64,000 nt of DNA from Bacteroidales bacterium (GTDB taxonomy: Bacteria > Bacteroidota > Bacteroidia > Bacteroidales > Lentimicrobiaceae): contig JADIZB010000001.1 of assembly GCA_016705005.1 (NCBI GenBank), forward strand, positions 1 to 64,000, read 5' to 3'. The notes beneath the pieces are model-generated. The model was given only the letters and a program-made list of their open reading frames with translations, was not told the origin of the DNA and searched no databases. Positions 61,251-64,000 of the stretch are shown in pieces (positions within the stretch are counted from its first letter, which is position 1; the number at the start of each line of letters is the position of its first letter). Both the position numbers and the translations under genes were made by a program.

Positions 61251-64000
61251 ATGAGTACTGAAAAGAATATATACAGGGAAATTGAAAACAGGGTGCTGGT
61301 GCTTGATGGTGCCATGGGTACCATGATCCAGCGCTACCGGCTCGAAGAGCAGGATTACCGGGGCGAACGCTTCATTAACCATCCTTCGGACCTGAAAGGC
61401 AACAACGACCTGTTGTGCCTGACCCGGCCCGACATTATCCGTGAAATCCATGCTGCTTACCTTGAGGCCGGAGCCGACATCATCGAAACCAATACTTTCA
61501 ATGCAACCGGCATTTCGATGGCCGATTATCACATGGAACCGCTGGTGTATGAAATCAACAGGGCAGCAGCTCGGATAGCTTCAACTGTGGCAGAGGAATA
61601 TTCCCTGCTGAACCCGGCAAGACCGCGCTTTGTTGCCGGTGCCATAGGTCCCACCAACAAAACAGCCTCCATGTCGCCCGACGTAAATGATCCGGGATTC
61701 AGGGCGGTTCATTACGATGACCTTGTTCAATCATATGCTGAACAGATCAACGGCCTGCTTGACGGTGGCGTGGATCTGCTGCTTGTGGAAACCATTTTCG
61801 ACACCCTGAATGCCAAAGCAGCCCTTTTTGCCATCAACCAAGTACTTCGTGAACGGGACATAAGGCTGCCGGTTATGGTTTCGGGCACCATCACCGACCT
61901 GAGCGGCCGCACCCTTTCAGGTCAGACATTGGAAGCCTTTCTGAATTCTGTTTCGCACATCGACCTGCTGAGCATCGGTTTTAACTGTTCACTGGGAGCC
62001 GCGCAACTAAGGCCATTTATCGAGGAACTCTCCGAAAAGGCCCCCTTTTATATCAGTGCCTATCCCAATGCCGGTTTGCCCAACCAGTTCGGAGCGTATG
62101 ACGAAACCCCCGGAGAGATGGCCGGCCATGTCCAGCCTATGCTCAACAGCCGGTCGGTGAACATCATCGGGGGCTGTTGCGGAACCACCCCGGAACACAT
62201 CCGGGAGCTGCGCCTGCTTGCAGATAAGGCTGCAGCAAGAAAACGGCCGGTTATCCCCAAGAACCTCCGGCTGAGCGGACTGGAACCGTTGCAGACATTT
62301 GAAGGCAGTAATTTCATCAACATCGGTGAACGGACAAATGTGTCCGGATCAAAAAAGTTTGCCCGTCTCATCCGGGAGGAAAAATATGATGAAGCCCTGG
62401 CTGTGGCACGTCAGCAGGTAGAAAACGGAGCACAGGTTATCGATGTAAATATGGATGATGCCATGCTGGATGCCGTAAAAGCCATGGTGCGGTACCTCCA
62501 TCTGCTGATGGCAGAGCCTGAAATCGCGCGTGTACCGGTCATGATCGACTCGTCACGCTGGGAGGTGATTGAAGCCGGGCTCAAATGCCTCCAGGGAAAA
62601 GCCATCGTTAATTCAATCAGCCTGAAAGAAGGAGAAGCCGCCTTTAAGGAACATGCCAGGCTTATCCGGAGTTATGGTGCAGCTACGGTGGTCATGGCCT
62701 TTGATGAACAGGGACAGGCTTCCACTTACGAACGCCGCATTGAAATCTGCCGGCGGGCCTACAATATCCTGGTGAATGAAGTGGGTTTCCCACCGGAGGA
62801 CATCATCTTCGATCCGAATATCCTCACCATAGCCACCGGCATCGCCGAACATAACAACTATGCTGTTGATTTCCTGAAAACCATTTCATGGATAAAGGCC
62901 AACCTGCCGGATGCCCGGATCAGCGGAGGCATCAGCAACCTCTCCTTTTCCTTCCGGGGGAATGAGGTGCTGCGCGAAACCATGCACTCGGTGTTTCTTT
63001 TTCATGCTGTGAAGGCAGGCATGGACATGGGGATTGTGAATGCCGGCAACCTGCCTGTGTATGATGATATTGATCCGGAAGTATTGATTCTTATTGAAGA
63101 TGTGTTGTTCAACCGGAGACAGGATGCCACCGAACGGCTGACCTCCTTTGCATCAACAATGAAGACGGGTGATCCGGAAGCAGCAAAAACAGAAACCTGG
63201 CGCACACTGCCGCTCAGTGAACGGCTCTCGTATGCCCTGGTTCATGGCATCGATGCCGGAATCGAGGAAGACGTGGAAGCAGCCAGACTGTTGTATGCCA
63301 AAGCCCTTGATGTGATCGAAGGACCGCTGATGGATGGGATGAACGTTGTCGGCGACCTGTTTGGTGCCGGTAAGATGTTTCTGCCCCAGGTGGTCAAAAG
63401 TGCCCGGGTAATGAAAAAGGCAGTGGCTGTGCTCCTGCCTTACCTTGAAGCTGAAAAGGCCAAAGGAGAATCAAGATCTGCCGGAAAAATCCTTATGGCT
63501 ACCGTGAAAGGAGATGTGCATGACATCGGAAAAAATATTGTGGGCGTTGTACTTGGATGCAATAATTACGAAGTGATAGACCTGGGGGTGATGGTTCCAG
63601 CCGCCCGAATCCTTGAACAGGCCATATTGCATAAAGCGGACATCATCGGACTGAGTGGTTTGATTACACCGTCGCTCGAAGAAATGGCCCATGTCGCCCG
63701 TGAAATGGAGAAGGCAGGGCTGAAAATTCCATTGCTGATCGGTGGTGCCACGACCAGTGAAATGCACACGGCCGTTAAGATTGCACCTGCCTACTCCGAA
63801 GCTGTGGTTCACGTAAGGGATGCCAGCAGGGCTACTTCTGTGGTCGCCAGCCTTTTGTCGGCTGATCAGAAACCTGCTTATACCGCTGCTTTGCTCGACC
63901 GGTATGCCAGCCTGAGGACCAAACACCTGAACACCCGTGCCGGGATTACCTACATTCCGCTGGAGACTGCCCGGGCCAACCGTTTCAATGCTGACTGGGC
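61251..64000 (+). CDS. metH: Cobalamin-dependent methionine synthase (3' end outside window)
   Basis: 916 codons are present from ATG 61251; the C-terminus (rest of the B12 domain and the SAM-binding reactivation domain, if present) lies beyond the window. It methylates homocysteine to methionine using methyltetrahydrofolate and B12. The homocysteine/zinc domain (about 10-330) shows VLDGAMGTMIQRYRLEE and the zinc ligands in 'GFNCSLGA' and 'IIGGCCGTTPEHI'. The pterin domain starts at FINIGERTNVSGSKKFARLI. The B12 cap and binding domain show 'VGDLFGAGKMFLPQVVKSARVMK' and the cobalt-ligand motif GDVHDIGKNIVG. I checked the frame from the start to that motif (751 codons) and it is intact. It is preceded by a SAM-I riboswitch and close to the B12 uptake operon. 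Confidence 0.97.
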   Translation, partial: MSTEKNIYREIENRVLVLDGAMGTMIQRYRLEEQDYRGERFINHPSDLKGNNDLLCLTRPDIIREIHAAYLEAGADIIETNTFNATGISMADYHMEPLVYEINRAAARIASTVAEEYSLLNPARPRFVAGAIGPTNKTASMSPDVNDPGFRAVHYDDLVQSYAEQINGLLDGGVDLLLVETIFDTLNAKAALFAINQVLRERDIRLPVMVSGTITDLSGRTLSGQTLEAFLNSVSHIDLLSIGFNCSLGAAQLRPFIEELSEKAPFYISAYPNAGLPNQFGAYDETPGEMAGHVQPMLNSRSVNIIGGCCGTTPEHIRELRLLADKAAARKRPVIPKNLRLSGLEPLQTFEGSNFINIGERTNVSGSKKFARLIREEKYDEALAVARQQVENGAQVIDVNMDDAMLDAVKAMVRYLHLLMAEPEIARVPVMIDSSRWEVIEAGLKCLQGKAIVNSISLKEGEAAFKEHARLIRSYGAATVVMAFDEQGQASTYERRIEICRRAYNILVNEVGFPPEDIIFDPNILTIATGIAEHNNYAVDFLKTISWIKANLPDARISGGISNLSFSFRGNEVLRETMHSVFLFHAVKAGMDMGIVNAGNLPVYDDIDPEVLILIEDVLFNRRQDATERLTSFASTMKTGDPEAAKTETWRTLPLSERLSYALVHGIDAGIEEDVEAARLLYAKALDVIEGPLMDGMNVVGDLFGAGKMFLPQVVKSARVMKKAVAVLLPYLEAEKAKGESRSAGKILMATVKGDVHDIGKNIVGVVLGCNNYEVIDLGVMVPAARILEQAILHKADIIGLSGLITPSLEEMAHVAREMEKAGLKIPLLIGGATTSEMHTAVKIAPAYSEAVVHVRDASRATSVVASLLSADQKPAYTAALLDRYASLRTKHLNTRAGITYIPLETARANRFNADW

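Overview
The window looks like a chromosomal segment of a Bacteroidota bacterium, most likely an environmental Bacteroidales/Marinilabiliales-type lineage. The evidence is the number of large secreted proteins with type IX secretion (T9SS) C-terminal domains, TAnnTTTG-type promoter elements, an S46 dipeptidyl peptidase, a BtuG/BtuB-type B12 uptake operon and the general gene style. No tRNA, rRNA, insertion sequence, phage or CRISPR array was seen.

Positions 1-7246 (minus strand) hold the front part of a lamin-tail secreted protein, a 1 kb gap full of degenerate short phrases, and two tandem secreted endonuclease I paralogues. Positions 7409-12319 (minus) look like one transcription unit: a 1334-aa T9SS surface protein, a small 'GGG + one membrane helix' protein and an acylphosphatase-like protein, ending at a terminator. 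Positions 12814-36957 (minus) form a cohesin-rich secreted locus. A gene for a protein of about 5,900 aa (six beta-helix modules, cohesin, HYR domains including a 13 x 243-bp near-identical array, degenerate dockerin, T9SS domain) is interrupted by one frameshift in an A5 run. It is followed by two double-cohesin T9SS proteins, a cohesin-dockerin protein and two more small GGG-helix proteins, with terminators at both boundaries. A second acylphosphatase-like paralogue lies beyond it at 38.4-38.7 kb.

Positions 39-51 kb hold a YyaL/DUF255 thioredoxin-fold protein (minus), an S8 subtilase with a T9SS domain (plus), a folate/PABA cluster (pabA divergent from pabB-pabC; pabB is frameshifted with three homopolymer anomalies within 45 bases), two more small GGG-helix proteins and ridA. 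Positions 51-55.3 kb encode a DPP11-like S46 peptidase and a GH18 plus CUB T9SS protein.

Positions 55.4-64 kb form a cobalamin/methionine region. A cobalamin riboswitch leads a DUF6580-type membrane protein, a BtuB-like TonB-dependent receptor and a BtuG-like propeller lipoprotein (minus). Then come guaC (minus), a duplicated hairpin repeat, and a SAM-I riboswitch in front of B12-dependent methionine synthase metH (plus, cut by the window end). B12 import and the B12-using enzyme therefore sit side by side, each under its own riboswitch.

The most unusual part is the 7-37 kb locus: seven cohesin or cohesin-like domains and dockerin-like repeats with no recognisable catalytic domain, interleaved with tiny transmembrane proteins and flanked by acylphosphatase-like paralogues that lack the family's catalytic Asn. 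I read it as a candidate cell-surface assembly or adhesion system.
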